64,000 bases of DNA from Phycisphaerales bacterium UBA7800 (GCA_002480565.1 DLCK01000067.1:104382-168381), one strand, 5' to 3'; positions 35,876-44,941 are shown, numbered from the stretch's first letter. Notes: generated by a model from the sequence alone, not told the origin. Program-made: numbers and translations.

Positions 35876-37498
35876 TTAAGGGACAATCAGAATCTCGGCC
35901 CAACGTATTTCGCCAGGGACTTGCGAAGAAACCGGGGGAAGAAACTCAATAATGTTGGTGTCATCATGCAAATAATCCAATGGCAATTTAAAGCCTAGCG
36001 TCCAACCAATCTCCCGTGAAACGTCATACCGCTGATTGATTGGATTACATTGAGCTGAACATTGCGGCGGATTGGACATTAACTGAATGGGTTTGCCGTT
36101 GAGTCGCGCAAGAATATTATCCATATCAAGCTTCGCTGCATCCGGACTCATTGCAAGCAGCAAAGTCGCACTGCCGGCAGCAGGCTTACGACCAATATGA
36201 ATCCGAAGGGTAATGTTGTTTTCCATCCGTCCCATATCGCGTCCAATTGAAGGGGGCGTCAATGGAATGGGCAGCAAGGTGCATTGCATATCACCGGGAG
36301 CGCGATGGCATGGCCAAGTCACAGCATAACGGCGAGTCACCTTGTCGATGGTATCCAACGAACCCTGATTCTGGAGCATGGTTTTAAGCTGCTTGGGGTT
36401 TGAGCTTTCGGTATAACACTCATTAAACAAATAGATGCCATCCGCCCCACGATGTAATGCAGATGATGCCGTCGCATAGTGGTGATCAATATGTTCAACC
36501 GTTATTTGTGATTCAGGATAAGCTGTAGCCACCCCTGAACCATGAACGAGCAGGCGCACATGATCGCCAAGTATTAACCGCCAGATTTCAATGGGAATAT
36601 CGAAGTTTGCAAAACCGAAAAAGGATGAGAGAACGACCTGATCGACCAATCCTTCACGCCCCCAAGTTGGTACGTCATAGCCATTGGCTAAGGCTTCCTG
36701 TGGCAAAGAAGGTACACGGACACCGAGCTTGATTCGATGGCCTACACGCTTCTGGGCAACATCCAGTTTGGCTCGGACTTGTCGGACAAAGTCGTTGAGT
36801 ATCACACGTCCTTTGGCTTCATTTCCAGGAGAAAACATCTGTCCCCAACGCATCCAATCCAACTCCAATCCGTCCATGTCAAAGCGGTCACATAGCTCGG
36901 TGATCAATGCCATGTGATGCTCACGGACTTGTTGATGTGAGTAGTCATAGGAGCCTTCCCAACTTCGCTCCCATCGCCAGGGTGCTCGGCGGAGTTGTGG
37001 ATTATTCTGCCAATGTTTGGATGGGCATAGCATCAACCAATTGCCACAAGGTTCAATGCCCTGTTCATCACGAGCGAATTCTTTAAGGCCGTGACTGTCA
37101 TTCATGCGCATGGTCAGCCAACCTTCAATGCCATGATACCGACAGCGGTCGATCCAAACCTGATGATGATTGATACCGTTTTGACGATTAAGCACCCACA
37201 GATTGTGAACCCAATTGCGAGCATGATCGCCGGGGATTACTTCACGCAATTCGGGTTTGAGCTTGAGTAAGCAGGGTTGATCAGAACCACTGTCCGGATC
37301 ATAGTCCGCGTACAACGGCTCCCAAACATGACTGTCAAACAAGGCTTTTTGCAGGTTGGTACAAAACAGCAATCCGCCGACCTGCGTGTTAGTCGCATAA
37401 TAGTCCACCAACTTTTCCAAGCCTTCAACGGTCATGTCCGACGTGGGATGGCAACTGTAAAAATGGGCATCGTCTTCATTGAGAAAAATCGTTCGCAT
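35876..37498 (-). CDS. Putative TIM-barrel glycoside hydrolase of unassigned family
   Basis: 540 aa. Barrel features: FLNEDDAHFYSCH start, GIEGWLTMRMNDSHGL, HHMALITELCDRFDMDGLELDWMRWGQMFSPG (acidic cluster at the end of a strand, candidate catalytic residues), RIKLGVRVPSLPQEAL, VDQVVLSSFFGFANFDIPIEIW, GADGIYLFNECYTESS. The C-terminal part (about 430-540) is beta-rich (ITLRIHIGRKP, FKLPLDYLHDDTNIIEFLPP). The layout resembles GHL/GH-like TIM barrels of uncertain family; no signal peptide. Cluster context says oligosaccharide breakdown in the cytoplasm. Eighteen bases downstream of the sialidase-like gene. Confidence 0.78.
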   Translation of the reverse strand: MRTIFLNEDDAHFYSCHPTSDMTVEGLEKLVDYYATNTQVGGLLFCTNLQKALFDSHVWEPLYADYDPDSGSDQPCLLKLKPELREVIPGDHARNWVHNLWVLNRQNGINHHQVWIDRCRYHGIEGWLTMRMNDSHGLKEFARDEQGIEPCGNWLMLCPSKHWQNNPQLRRAPWRWERSWEGSYDYSHQQVREHHMALITELCDRFDMDGLELDWMRWGQMFSPGNEAKGRVILNDFVRQVRAKLDVAQKRVGHRIKLGVRVPSLPQEALANGYDVPTWGREGLVDQVVLSSFFGFANFDIPIEIWRLILGDHVRLLVHGSGVATAYPESQITVEHIDHHYATASSALHRGADGIYLFNECYTESSNPKQLKTMLQNQGSLDTIDKVTRRYAVTWPCHRAPGDMQCTLLPIPLTPPSIGRDMGRMENNITLRIHIGRKPAAGSATLLLAMSPDAAKLDMDNILARLNGKPIQLMSNPPQCSAQCNPINQRYDVSREIGWTLGFKLPLDYLHDDTNIIEFLPPVSSQVPGEIRWAEILIVP

Positions 37499-37516
37499 GT
37501 CAGGTTCCCAAAATGA

Positions 37517-38695
37517 TCAGGCCGATGCTTCTGGTTGATTCACAATGTCCGGCTTGATGTTGGCAACACCTTCACGGATTTGTTGCTCGGTGAGTTGGAC
37601 ATGCAGAATCTGTTTTGCCCCATAGCGATCAAAGTCATAAATGATGTGAACCGTCCCATCGGCTGCCTGATCGACATCGGGATAGGAGACCTGTTCACGC
37701 TCATCAATGAGTAAATTGCCAATCCATGTTTGACCTTCATCGTCGGAAAGCCATGCGGTTAAATGTGACCGGGCGGGCCAATTGCCAGAATCATTACGCA
37801 TTTTGTCGGTGATTTGATGTGAGACGAGAAGCAATGCACCTGAGGTAAGGCGACCGACATAAAACCGACTATTTGGGCTGGGGATATTACAGAGTTGTGC
37901 ATCCGTCCAGGTCTTGCCACGGTCGGATGTATAACTCACCGCGCCTTGCCACTTCTTACTTTTGGTGCGAATCCACATGGCCCATCGTCCATCTTGAAGT
38001 GGTAAAACATGGTGTTCATCATAAATGACATCGGGTACTTTGCCAGGGGTTGCCCGCATATGCGACTGCAGCGTTTTACCATCACAAATCGCTACTGTCG
38101 GACCACGTTGGGACTGTTTTATCGTCGGATCAAACGGCTTGAGATTCCAGATTGATGCAGGCATCAACCAATTGTCCTGCTCATCCACCGTTGGCTTGTT
38201 CATCATGATGCCATGACAGAAACGATTAGGCTCACTCCATTGTTTGGGAGTTTGATCGGCATTCTCACAGCAGATGCCCCAAACACCACCACGCCCATCC
38301 CAAATGGGATTGCGATTGGATGCGTCATCACCTTCATTGCCTGTTTTCTCAAATACTTTGTTACTTTCCGTCTGAGCCCAAAAGAGCCATAACCTGCCTT
38401 GCGGATCAATCCAAAGTGTGGGATCGAAAGTACGGACTTGCGGGTTAGGATGCCGAACCACCAGCCAGTGTTGTGTCCAATCCTTGCTGCCGGCTGGTCG
38501 ATTCGAAAGCATGATGTAATTGTCTGGCCCTTCGCCTTTACCACCACCATACCACGTGGCAAACAGCGAGCCATTGGCAGTAACGGCGATGCCGGGAATC
38601 CCCTGAAAATCGCGTGGTTTTAGGGTTTGTGGGAAGTCGTTGATATAAACATTGGCAGGTTGAAGGGCCAAATCGACGGCCGAAGGAACGTTCAT
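37517..38695 (-). CDS. BNR/Asp-box sialidase-like beta-propeller hydrolase
   Basis: 392 aa from the ATG at 38695 (GAG 8-11 nt upstream; the frame opens at 38743 without ribosome site). Asp-box-like repeats appear (NPQVRTFDPTLWIDPQGRLWLFWAQTES, SYTSDRGKTWTDAQL, LSDDEGQTWIGNLL), with GIPGIAVTANGSLFATWYGGGKGEGPDNYIMLS at the N-terminal blade. This is the exo-sialidase/neuraminidase-like six-bladed fold (BNR_2). The Arg triad is not mapped, and many planctomycete members are not true sialidases. First gene of a three-gene operon with the TIM-barrel and propeller genes. An operator-like palindrome lies 50 bp upstream. Confidence 0.85.
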   Translation of the reverse strand: MNVPSAVDLALQPANVYINDFPQTLKPRDFQGIPGIAVTANGSLFATWYGGGKGEGPDNYIMLSNRPAGSKDWTQHWLVVRHPNPQVRTFDPTLWIDPQGRLWLFWAQTESNKVFEKTGNEGDDASNRNPIWDGRGGVWGICCENADQTPKQWSEPNRFCHGIMMNKPTVDEQDNWLMPASIWNLKPFDPTIKQSQRGPTVAICDGKTLQSHMRATPGKVPDVIYDEHHVLPLQDGRWAMWIRTKSKKWQGAVSYTSDRGKTWTDAQLCNIPSPNSRFYVGRLTSGALLLVSHQITDKMRNDSGNWPARSHLTAWLSDDEGQTWIGNLLIDEREQVSYPDVDQAADGTVHIIYDFDRYGAKQILHVQLTEQQIREGVANIKPDIVNQPEASA

Positions 38696-38745
38696 GATTT
38701 CACTCACAGAAAATTGAATAGGCAATGCACAAGACTGTCTCACGC

Positions 38746-38763
38746 AAACCGGTATACTGGTTT
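38746..38763. promoter_or_regulatory. Operator-like 18-bp palindrome upstream of the sialidase-like operon
   Basis: AAACCGGTATACTGGTTT is an inverted repeat with a single mismatched pair, 51 bp upstream of the ATG at 38695. Its size and symmetry suit a LacI- or GntR-type dimeric regulator. The cognate regulator is not evident, and no second copy was noticed in the window. Confidence 0.4.
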
Positions 38764-38802
38764 ACAGTGTAGGCTCAGCAACTTCAAGGTCAATCCTGCA
38801 TA

Positions 38803-38887
38803 GATTTTATTTTGAATATTTTATACAAATGACTATCGACACCTGGCGGACATAACGTTCGATAGCCAATGTACTGCAAATAAAATC
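38803..38887 (-). terminator. Nested hairpin after the mfnB-kinase pair (possible terminator)
   Basis: GATTTTATTTTG (38803-38814) pairs imperfectly with CAAATAAAATC (38877-38887), enclosing CTATCGA (38833-38839) and TCGATAG (38859-38865). It lies in the 217-bp gap between the end of the kinase gene and the sialidase-like gene, both on the minus strand, and could separate their transcription. The AT-rich outer arms supply T-runs. Confidence 0.3.
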
Positions 38888-38912
38888 CAGACAAATTCGT
38901 CAGCCTTTGAAC

Positions 38913-39701
38913 CTACACAATAGCGTCACTTGAATCGACAATCGTGCAACGCTCATCTTGCCCAGTTAGCAATCGCGTGATCACGCCTTCACGGAGGCCA
39001 CTTGCTATAACGCATCGCTGACAATGCGCTGCCATCGCCAACGCATGCTGCACCTTGGCTCGCATCCCGCCACTGACATCAAGGTCATCGGTATCGTAGT
39101 TCTGCATCTGATCCAAACTTACAGGAGTGAATTTTTGGATCAATTGGCCATTCTGTAAATCCGAGTAGACGCCATCCACATCGGTCAACAGATACACTGC
39201 ATCAGGCATGAGATATCTTGCCAACACGGACATGATCGCATCACTGGAGACAACCTTAAACGCACCATCTCTCAACTGAACCATGTCACCATGAAATATG
39301 GGGATGATCCCGGATGCAGTTAATTGCTCAAGGGTCCGTGCCGATCCCGTTTGTGTCAGATCACTGCCATCGGCATTGAAGTACCGCCCTGTGTCCAATG
39401 GCAAGACTTTGTGTCCAACATCCAAAAGCGTTTGTACAACGTGTTCATTAAGTCGCTGTAAATCACGACGCACACTTACAGACAAGGCTGTGTTGGAAGC
39501 TGGGATAATGCCGGTATCCGCATAGCCATGTTCGATCGCTGGCGGTTTGCCCACATGCCCTGTCCCATGAACAAGAATGATTGGCTCATGGGTCGCAAGC
39601 AATTCACGGGCAATTCGCTGCATATTCTCCGCGTAAAACTTGTTATCACAGCCAGGACGCGTAATGACCGAGCCGCCAAGTTTAATCAAATGTAATCCCA
39701 T
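38913..39701 (-). CDS. Amino acid kinase-fold protein, isopentenyl-phosphate-kinase-like; candidate MfnE role
   Basis: 262 aa. LHLIKLGGSVITRPG opens the fold; IIPIFHGDMVQLRDGAFKVVSSDAIMSVLARYL and YLLTDVDGVYSD and LDVSGGMRAKVQHAL match isopentenyl phosphate kinases closely in order. The family's HGGGxFGH segment is here HGTGHVGKP, so the last His, catalytic in isopentenyl phosphate kinases, is Lys. Directly downstream (12 bp) of the MfnB homologue; in methanofuran synthesis MfnE is an amino-acid-kinase-fold enzyme phosphorylating aminomethylfuran phosphate. The MfnE role is inferred from context; an isoprenoid or other phosphate kinase role remains open. Confidence 0.85.
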   Translation of the reverse strand: MGLHLIKLGGSVITRPGCDNKFYAENMQRIARELLATHEPIILVHGTGHVGKPPAIEHGYADTGIIPASNTALSVSVRRDLQRLNEHVVQTLLDVGHKVLPLDTGRYFNADGSDLTQTGSARTLEQLTASGIIPIFHGDMVQLRDGAFKVVSSDAIMSVLARYLMPDAVYLLTDVDGVYSDLQNGQLIQKFTPVSLDQMQNYDTDDLDVSGGMRAKVQHALAMAAHCQRCVIASGLREGVITRLLTGQDERCTIVDSSDAIV

Positions 39702-39713
39702 AGCATCTCACAG

Positions 39714-40451
39714 TTACCCGACCGGCTGTTTAATGGATTGAACATAGCCGACAAGCCCACGCACACGCTGCGAACAAATCGGCTGACTCCGATCCGAATC
39801 ATGACAAACCGCACCACGCAAACCAATGATATCCGGGCCAATGGCTTTGAGTTGATCGATATGTGCCATGCTGATTGAACCAGCCAAGGCAACTTGCAAA
39901 CCTTTTTGGTGAGCAATATCGACAAATGCTTTTATCGCATCGACCGACAAGACATCAAAGAGCGACTTACCATCTTTAATCAACGTGTCGAGCATCACGA
40001 CATCCGCCCCGCTGTCATTCGCAGCGGTGATGATATCCATTTCTGACACACCGCCAAAGCGTTGATAGTCCGCGTAGCCACTGATGACGATTTGAATCGC
40101 GTCACTTACCATGCGAATCCCTTTGACCATGGCATGAGACATTGCAGCAGTATCCGCCAAACAAGTCGCATCACGGAGTCCGGCTTTGATGTAATTCGGA
40201 GCAAGTTGAGCAGCACCATATGCAGCAAGGCTGATCGTACCCGGCTTATTGGGCAGATCACCGATGGCAACACTCACCTGTGATTGATTGCGTGGATCGC
40301 TACGGATATCACTGATAATCTGACGAATCACCCATGGCGGCTGGGCACCCAATGAACCTTCGTCCACATTTTTGATATCAACAATTTCACAACCAGCCTC
40401 TGCTACGAGCCGGGCTTCATCCACAGTGGTTGGACTAATCAGCAATTTCAT
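39714..40451 (-). CDS. mfnB: MfnB, (5-formylfuran-3-yl)methyl phosphate synthase
   Basis: 245 aa from the ATG at 40451 (GGAG 10 nt upstream; a TTG before it is in frame). MKLLISPTTVDEARLVAEAG, VDIKNVDEGSLGAQPPWVIRQI and APNYIKAGLRDA, MLDTLIKDGKSLFD are the signature blocks of the DUF556/MfnB family, which makes 4-HFC-phosphate from two glyceraldehyde-3-phosphates, the furan precursor of methanofuran. The residues I recall as catalytic in the archaeal enzyme (Lys27, Lys85, Asp151, Lys155) have counterparts at Lys27, Lys89, Asp155 and Lys159 here. TIM barrel, cytoplasmic. Found in methanogens and in methylotrophs and planctomycetes with tetrahydromethanopterin-linked C1 oxidation. Heads a two-gene unit with the kinase. 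Confidence 0.92.
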   Translation of the reverse strand: MKLLISPTTVDEARLVAEAGCEIVDIKNVDEGSLGAQPPWVIRQIISDIRSDPRNQSQVSVAIGDLPNKPGTISLAAYGAAQLAPNYIKAGLRDATCLADTAAMSHAMVKGIRMVSDAIQIVISGYADYQRFGGVSEMDIITAANDSGADVVMLDTLIKDGKSLFDVLSVDAIKAFVDIAHQKGLQVALAGSISMAHIDQLKAIGPDIIGLRGAVCHDSDRSQPICSQRVRGLVGYVQSIKQPVG

Positions 40452-40536
40452 CAAACAAAATCTCCAGCGGATCAGACGCGTTTTATTGGGAGACTTATTG
40501 TAGATGATTTGGCATTGGCACAGGAGATGGTGGGGA

Positions 40537-41691
40537 TCAATCGATCTGCAAAAACGTCCGGGCAGCTTTGATGTAGCATTGCCAATCCTGTTCGGTCAGC
40601 CCATGAACACCTTTGCGAATATGGTAGGACAGTTGTTCGCCAAGTGTCTGGCCATCAAGCGTCACCGGTAGCTGATCCGACATCCCAGAATATCCATAGA
40701 GTTGATAGACAGCTGAAGCATGGATCGTTGAAAGGTACTCCCCTCGCGGGTCGGCCCAAGTGTCTTCAAGGGCACTTCCAACGCAGACTGCTCGGGGCGC
40801 GACCAAAGCCACAAGCATGTGCTGATCCACTGGCAAATCATCTTCCCGGTCATTGTATTGTTTGTAGATATCGTTAAACCAATACGGGAATTGATCATTG
40901 ATGGCTTTAATGGTCTCACCGACTTTGCGACGCGCAATGGCAGTGCCAGTTGAGCCGGATTCGTTGACACATGCCATGGCGATGCGTGTGTCATTGGCTG
41001 CGGCCCACAAGGCAATCTTCCCACCACGAGAGTGTCCGACGACGCTGATACGCGTAGCATCTATCGACTGATCCTGCGCTAGAAAATCGACACAGCGGAT
41101 CACGCCATAGGCCCAGGTACTGATCGCTCGCCAGGCGTGGGGCTTGTCAGTCAGTTCTGGATAAAGTTGCATCATCCCATCACGAAATGTTTCATCACAA
41201 TCCTCAGCCAACTGCGTATTGTTGAGAATCGCAGCAGCAAATCCCTGCAAGACAAGACTCCGAGCTGGCCAGAATGATTGATCAGGGTCAATCGCTGCAT
41301 CGGCAGGCTTACGATTATTGGCAAGCAGAAAAACAGGAGACGGCTGATCAGACTTGGGTGTAAAGAGTTGAAGATGAAAAACAAATTGCTTCTGATTTCG
41401 CGTAAGTGTGATTTCTATTTTGCGTAAACAGGCGGTGTCATTTAAAGCATGGTCATCTTGATGGACCGTTTGAAAATTTATCGTATCCGGCGCCGGTGGA
41501 ATCTCGCCATAGATGTGATAAGCGAAGTCCGCCAACAACTCTTTACGGCGTTGGTTTTCCCACTGCTCTTTGGCGGTGATGAATTGCCCGTCCTTTGCCA
41601 AAAGCACATCTGGCAAATCATAAGATCGAACTTTATTCTCATCAATGATGTATTCAAAGGGATTACGACAGTAATATTCGGGATTTTTCAT
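40537..41691 (-). CDS. Alpha/beta hydrolase, CE15 glucuronoyl esterase/acetylxylan esterase-like
   Basis: 384 aa. ISVVGHSRGGKIALWAAA holds the nucleophile Ser in G-x-S-R-G-G-K, close to the GCSRxGK motif of CE15 glucuronoyl esterases; ACVNESGSTGTAIARRKVGETIKAINDQFPYWFN and VAPRAVCVGSALEDTWADPRGEY follow as in that fold, and HIRKGVHGLTEQDWQ near the end offers the His. No signal peptide, unlike most CE15 enzymes, so it would act inside the cell on imported ester-bearing oligosaccharides. Start ATG at 41691 has a weak ribosome site. The gap of 85 bp to mfnB downstream does not prove co-transcription. Confidence 0.85.
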   Translation of the reverse strand: MKNPEYYCRNPFEYIIDENKVRSYDLPDVLLAKDGQFITAKEQWENQRRKELLADFAYHIYGEIPPAPDTINFQTVHQDDHALNDTACLRKIEITLTRNQKQFVFHLQLFTPKSDQPSPVFLLANNRKPADAAIDPDQSFWPARSLVLQGFAAAILNNTQLAEDCDETFRDGMMQLYPELTDKPHAWRAISTWAYGVIRCVDFLAQDQSIDATRISVVGHSRGGKIALWAAANDTRIAMACVNESGSTGTAIARRKVGETIKAINDQFPYWFNDIYKQYNDREDDLPVDQHMLVALVAPRAVCVGSALEDTWADPRGEYLSTIHASAVYQLYGYSGMSDQLPVTLDGQTLGEQLSYHIRKGVHGLTEQDWQCYIKAARTFLQID

Positions 41692-41780
41692 ATATTTTGC
41701 CTAAACACCCTCCACCAAGTCATCTGGCTATTGCTCAACTACCATTGTGATATGCACATTAAACAAATTAATGTCAATCT

Positions 41781-42527
41781 TTACTTAAGCACACTCTCAA
41801 AACTCTTGCCAATACGGATCGCGTCAATTGTAAAGGTATCACTCTTTTCAGTGAAAGCTTTGCGAATCAACAGGCGTTTGATTTCACTGACACCTGAATT
41901 GCGTTTCTGCACAGCAGGCTTGTTGGCCGACTCATCAAGACTGGTGGGATTCACGAAGACTGTTACCTGATTATAGTTGGCGTGATTCTCGGCGTGTTCC
42001 ACTTTCAATACCACGAGGTAGGTTTGATCCTGCTTGACTGAGCCAATTGATGGGGCGCCACCTAGAGCAGTATTGCTGCGTGGATAGAACTTGCCCTGCA
42101 TCACGACACTGGCATTGGGAGATGAGGACTTACCAGCATCAAAACCGAACTGGAAAAAGTCGTTGCCATCCTGACTATTGCTCGGTTGCACGAGAAAGCT
42201 CAGATAAGTGGTATCCGTCTGCACTGGTAATTCACGTGTTGCCAAAACGCGAATCTTATCTTCACTGGCTACATATTGCAGGGCGCGACTGCCACCATCG
42301 ACTTTGATATCCCCCGCCTCATACGTCAGTGATTTTTCAACAACTGTTAAATCCGTCTTCCCTTCAGCCATGAGTTTCCATGAACCGGCGAAACCTTCAC
42401 CGCTGGAAATGGCACCTTCGGCCACCGTCGCGGATTCAAAGTTATCACTGGCAATAGGCTGAGCATCGCTTACCGTTGCAAACAACACACTCAAAGTCAT
42501 CATCAATAGGTATCGTGTCAACAACAT
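41781..42527 (-). CDS. Secreted beta-sandwich protein of unknown function
   Basis: 248 aa from the ATG at 42527 (AAAGGAG 6 nt upstream; an ATG at 42533 overlaps that site). Signal peptide ends at VSDAQPIA. The mature part, SDNFESATVAEGAISSGEGFAGSW and so on to TFTIDAIRIGKSFESVL, is an all-beta domain like the LamG/concanavalin-type modules common in planctomycete exoproteins. No catalytic motif is visible. Possibly binds polysaccharide; encoded alone between the esterase and the divergent membrane protein gene. Confidence 0.75.
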   Translation of the reverse strand: MLLTRYLLMMTLSVLFATVSDAQPIASDNFESATVAEGAISSGEGFAGSWKLMAEGKTDLTVVEKSLTYEAGDIKVDGGSRALQYVASEDKIRVLATRELPVQTDTTYLSFLVQPSNSQDGNDFFQFGFDAGKSSSPNASVVMQGKFYPRSNTALGGAPSIGSVKQDQTYLVVLKVEHAENHANYNQVTVFVNPTSLDESANKPAVQKRNSGVSEIKRLLIRKAFTEKSDTFTIDAIRIGKSFESVLK

Positions 42528-42760
42528 GGGCATCTCCTTTGGTTTTATGGAAGACCTAAGTATAAACCGATCATAAACGTTTGGGCAGTAAACATCGGCA
42601 ATTCAATAAAGTCGCAATTAACCAGCAACTCACCGCAAGCCATAAACCAATCGGATTCATCCAAACATCTATGCAATGTCTCGAACCATTGTGATATGCT
42701 TAGGTAAAGCAACATCCGGTTGCCAGAACTCGCACAGAACTTGATTTCCAAGGGAACCCT

Positions 42761-44533
42761 ATGATTACTCGCAAGATCGGTAAAATTCTTCGTGGCAACA
42801 GCACCCCCGCCCAACTCATGCTCGCGACATGCTTCGGGAGTCTGTTGGGATTTATGCCCGGCACGCAAGCCGTCGGCATGGTCGTGTTGCTGTTGTTACT
42901 GCTTTGTATCTTCAACGCCAATATTTGGATCACCGGTCTTGCAGGACTCTTTGCCAAGGCAATATCCATTCCATTGATGCCGATCACCTTTGCCACCGGT
43001 CGCTTCCTGCTTGATGGGCCAACGTCCGGACTATTTACAAAACTCATCAATGCCCCGGTCACCGCCCTGCTGGGATTGGAATACTACGTGGTCACCGGCG
43101 GACTGCTTCTGGGTTTGATCATCGGTTTGGTGACAGGCTTTTTACTCGTTCGTGGTGTGAAGGGTTACCGCCAGAAAATGGCAGCCCTTGAGGAAGGTTC
43201 CCAAGCCTACGCCAAGTGGTCGAGTAAACGCAGTGTCAAAATCCTCACATGGCTGATCATGGGCAGCGGTCCCAAGAAAGGTTACGACGAACTGCTCAAT
43301 GCCAAGGGGAAAGCCATCCGTTGGATTGGTGTCGCAGGTGCGGTACTGTTCGTGGGATTGATCATGCTCATTCGCATGTTTTTTACCGACCAGATCGTCA
43401 CCAATTATTTGATCGCATCGCTGGAGAAAGCCAACGGAGCTACTGTGGATGTAGCCAATGCCCAGGTTGATCTGACCGAAGGTGTCATGACACTCGACAA
43501 ACTCGCAATGGCGGATCCCAATGCACTGGATACTGACCTGTTACGTGCTGAGAAAATCACCATCAACATCTCTGCAAGTGATCTGCTGCGTAAACGCATC
43601 ACCATGGATGAAGTGACAGTCATTGATTCAAGCAGTGGCGAGAAACGTGCAGTCAAAGGTTCACGTATTGGGAAACCCGTCGAACCTTCCGAGCCACCGG
43701 TCATTGATGGAGATGCCAAGACGGTTGAAGAGTACATCAAACAGGCCAAGCATTGGAAAGATCGTCTTAGCCAAATTCGTGAATGGCTTAGCAAAGTCTC
43801 AACACCCAAGAGCGATCCCAGTGACAAAGAAACGCTTGAAGATCGGCTCAACCAACAAATCCAACAACTCGGCTATGCTCGCGTGGCAGCATCGCATCTG
43901 ATCACCGGCAAGCCAACACTGACCATCATCAAACTCACCGCCGGCAAGGTAAAATTCGCTCAACTCCCTGGCCAAACGTTGGACATCAATGCAGCGAATC
44001 TCTCCACACATGGACACCTGCTGGATCAACCCACGACAATCGACATCACATCCAGCACCGGCGACCTGCTGTTTAATCTGGCCATGCCCAATCAATCAAC
44101 AGCCCCCGGTAAACTCAAATTCGTCGGTAAAGGTTTTGATATCGATAAGGTTGCAGCAAACCTGAAAATCGGCGACACCGCTGCACTCACTGGTGGCACG
44201 TTTGATGTGAACCTCGAGAGCCAACTCACCAACACGTTCGGCACTGCAAGCATTGACGCACCGCTGAATGTCACCCTTAACAACACCACATTCAACATCG
44301 CTGGCAATTCCCAGAAAGTCAGTACGCTGAGCCTCCCCATCGGACTCAAAGGGCCGCTGGATAATCCTGCTGTGACCGTCGATGCCAAAGCCTTGCAAAA
44401 CGTTCTGGTCAATGCGGGTGTAAGTGTATTAAAGGATAAGGTGACCGACCAACTCAAAGATAAACTCGGTGCCGAAAACGCAGACAAAGTCGATCAGGTC
44501 AAAGAGGGAATTGGGAAGTTGTTTGGGAAGTAA
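42761..44533 (+). CDS. Membrane protein: TIGR03546-like N-terminus plus AsmA-like C-terminus
   Basis: 590 aa; ATG at 42761 preceded by AAGGGAA. Residues about 20-150 (PAQLMLATCFGSLLGFMPGTQAVGMVVLLLLLLCIF region, two or three more helices, YYVVTGGLLLGLIIGLVTGFLLV) match TIGR03546-type integral membrane domains. Another helix lies near residues 190-212, after which a long beta-rich domain (ANGATVDVANAQVDLTEGVMTLDKLAMAD, LNITLNNTTFNIAGNSQKVSTLSLPIGLKGPLDNPAVTVD) resembles the AsmA/TIGR03545 family of envelope proteins. In other bacteria the two halves are usually separate adjacent genes; here they are one chain. Likely role in envelope biogenesis or lipid handling. Confidence 0.8.
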   Translation: MITRKIGKILRGNSTPAQLMLATCFGSLLGFMPGTQAVGMVVLLLLLLCIFNANIWITGLAGLFAKAISIPLMPITFATGRFLLDGPTSGLFTKLINAPVTALLGLEYYVVTGGLLLGLIIGLVTGFLLVRGVKGYRQKMAALEEGSQAYAKWSSKRSVKILTWLIMGSGPKKGYDELLNAKGKAIRWIGVAGAVLFVGLIMLIRMFFTDQIVTNYLIASLEKANGATVDVANAQVDLTEGVMTLDKLAMADPNALDTDLLRAEKITINISASDLLRKRITMDEVTVIDSSSGEKRAVKGSRIGKPVEPSEPPVIDGDAKTVEEYIKQAKHWKDRLSQIREWLSKVSTPKSDPSDKETLEDRLNQQIQQLGYARVAASHLITGKPTLTIIKLTAGKVKFAQLPGQTLDINAANLSTHGHLLDQPTTIDITSSTGDLLFNLAMPNQSTAPGKLKFVGKGFDIDKVAANLKIGDTAALTGGTFDVNLESQLTNTFGTASIDAPLNVTLNNTTFNIAGNSQKVSTLSLPIGLKGPLDNPAVTVDAKALQNVLVNAGVSVLKDKVTDQLKDKLGAENADKVDQVKEGIGKLFGK

Positions 44534-44941
44534 ATCAAATTTTATACAAACAAGGCTATTAATAAGGGTATTGCGGTTCTGACTATATTTCTCTAACCGC
44601 CTTATTTTGTACAATCTGGCTTGATTTTTCACCTGTTATAAGCGTTTGAACACCTATTTTCAAAGGATATCGCCTTCGATTGTAATGATTGCAATCTAGG
44701 AAATCAGAATTGATATAAAGTTTTTAAAACTCTTAACCTTTTATGTATCAGTCGCATTCGAACGCTCAACGATCAATTTTCGTTTTTTCAAATCGTAAGG
44801 GTTGCAAGGACTTTAGGCTTTATAACACTGCCATATCCCCTGGGAGGACATAATACTCTCGACATGATTCGCTTTGGTTGGATTCCGGGGTATTTATCAT
44901 CGTCCAAACCAAATGAACTATCAATGTAATGGAGCCTAAAT
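44534..44941. other. 408-bp gene-free region upstream of the FkbM gene
   Basis: AT-rich, no credible coding frame. The first 75 bp contain a hairpin listed separately. Direct and inverted AT tracts around 44720-44800 may be promoter DNA for the FkbM gene, but no clear -35/-10 pair was picked out. The GGAG ribosome site of that gene lies at about 44930. Confidence 0.5.
44561..44606 (+). terminator. Hairpin after the TIGR03546-like gene (possible terminator)
   Basis: AATAAG (44561-44566) with CTTATT (44601-44606) encloses GCGGTT (44573-44578) with AACCGC (44595-44600), with a small bulge. The 3' arm runs into TTATTTTG. A weak intrinsic terminator is plausible 27 bp after the stop codon. Confidence 0.35.
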
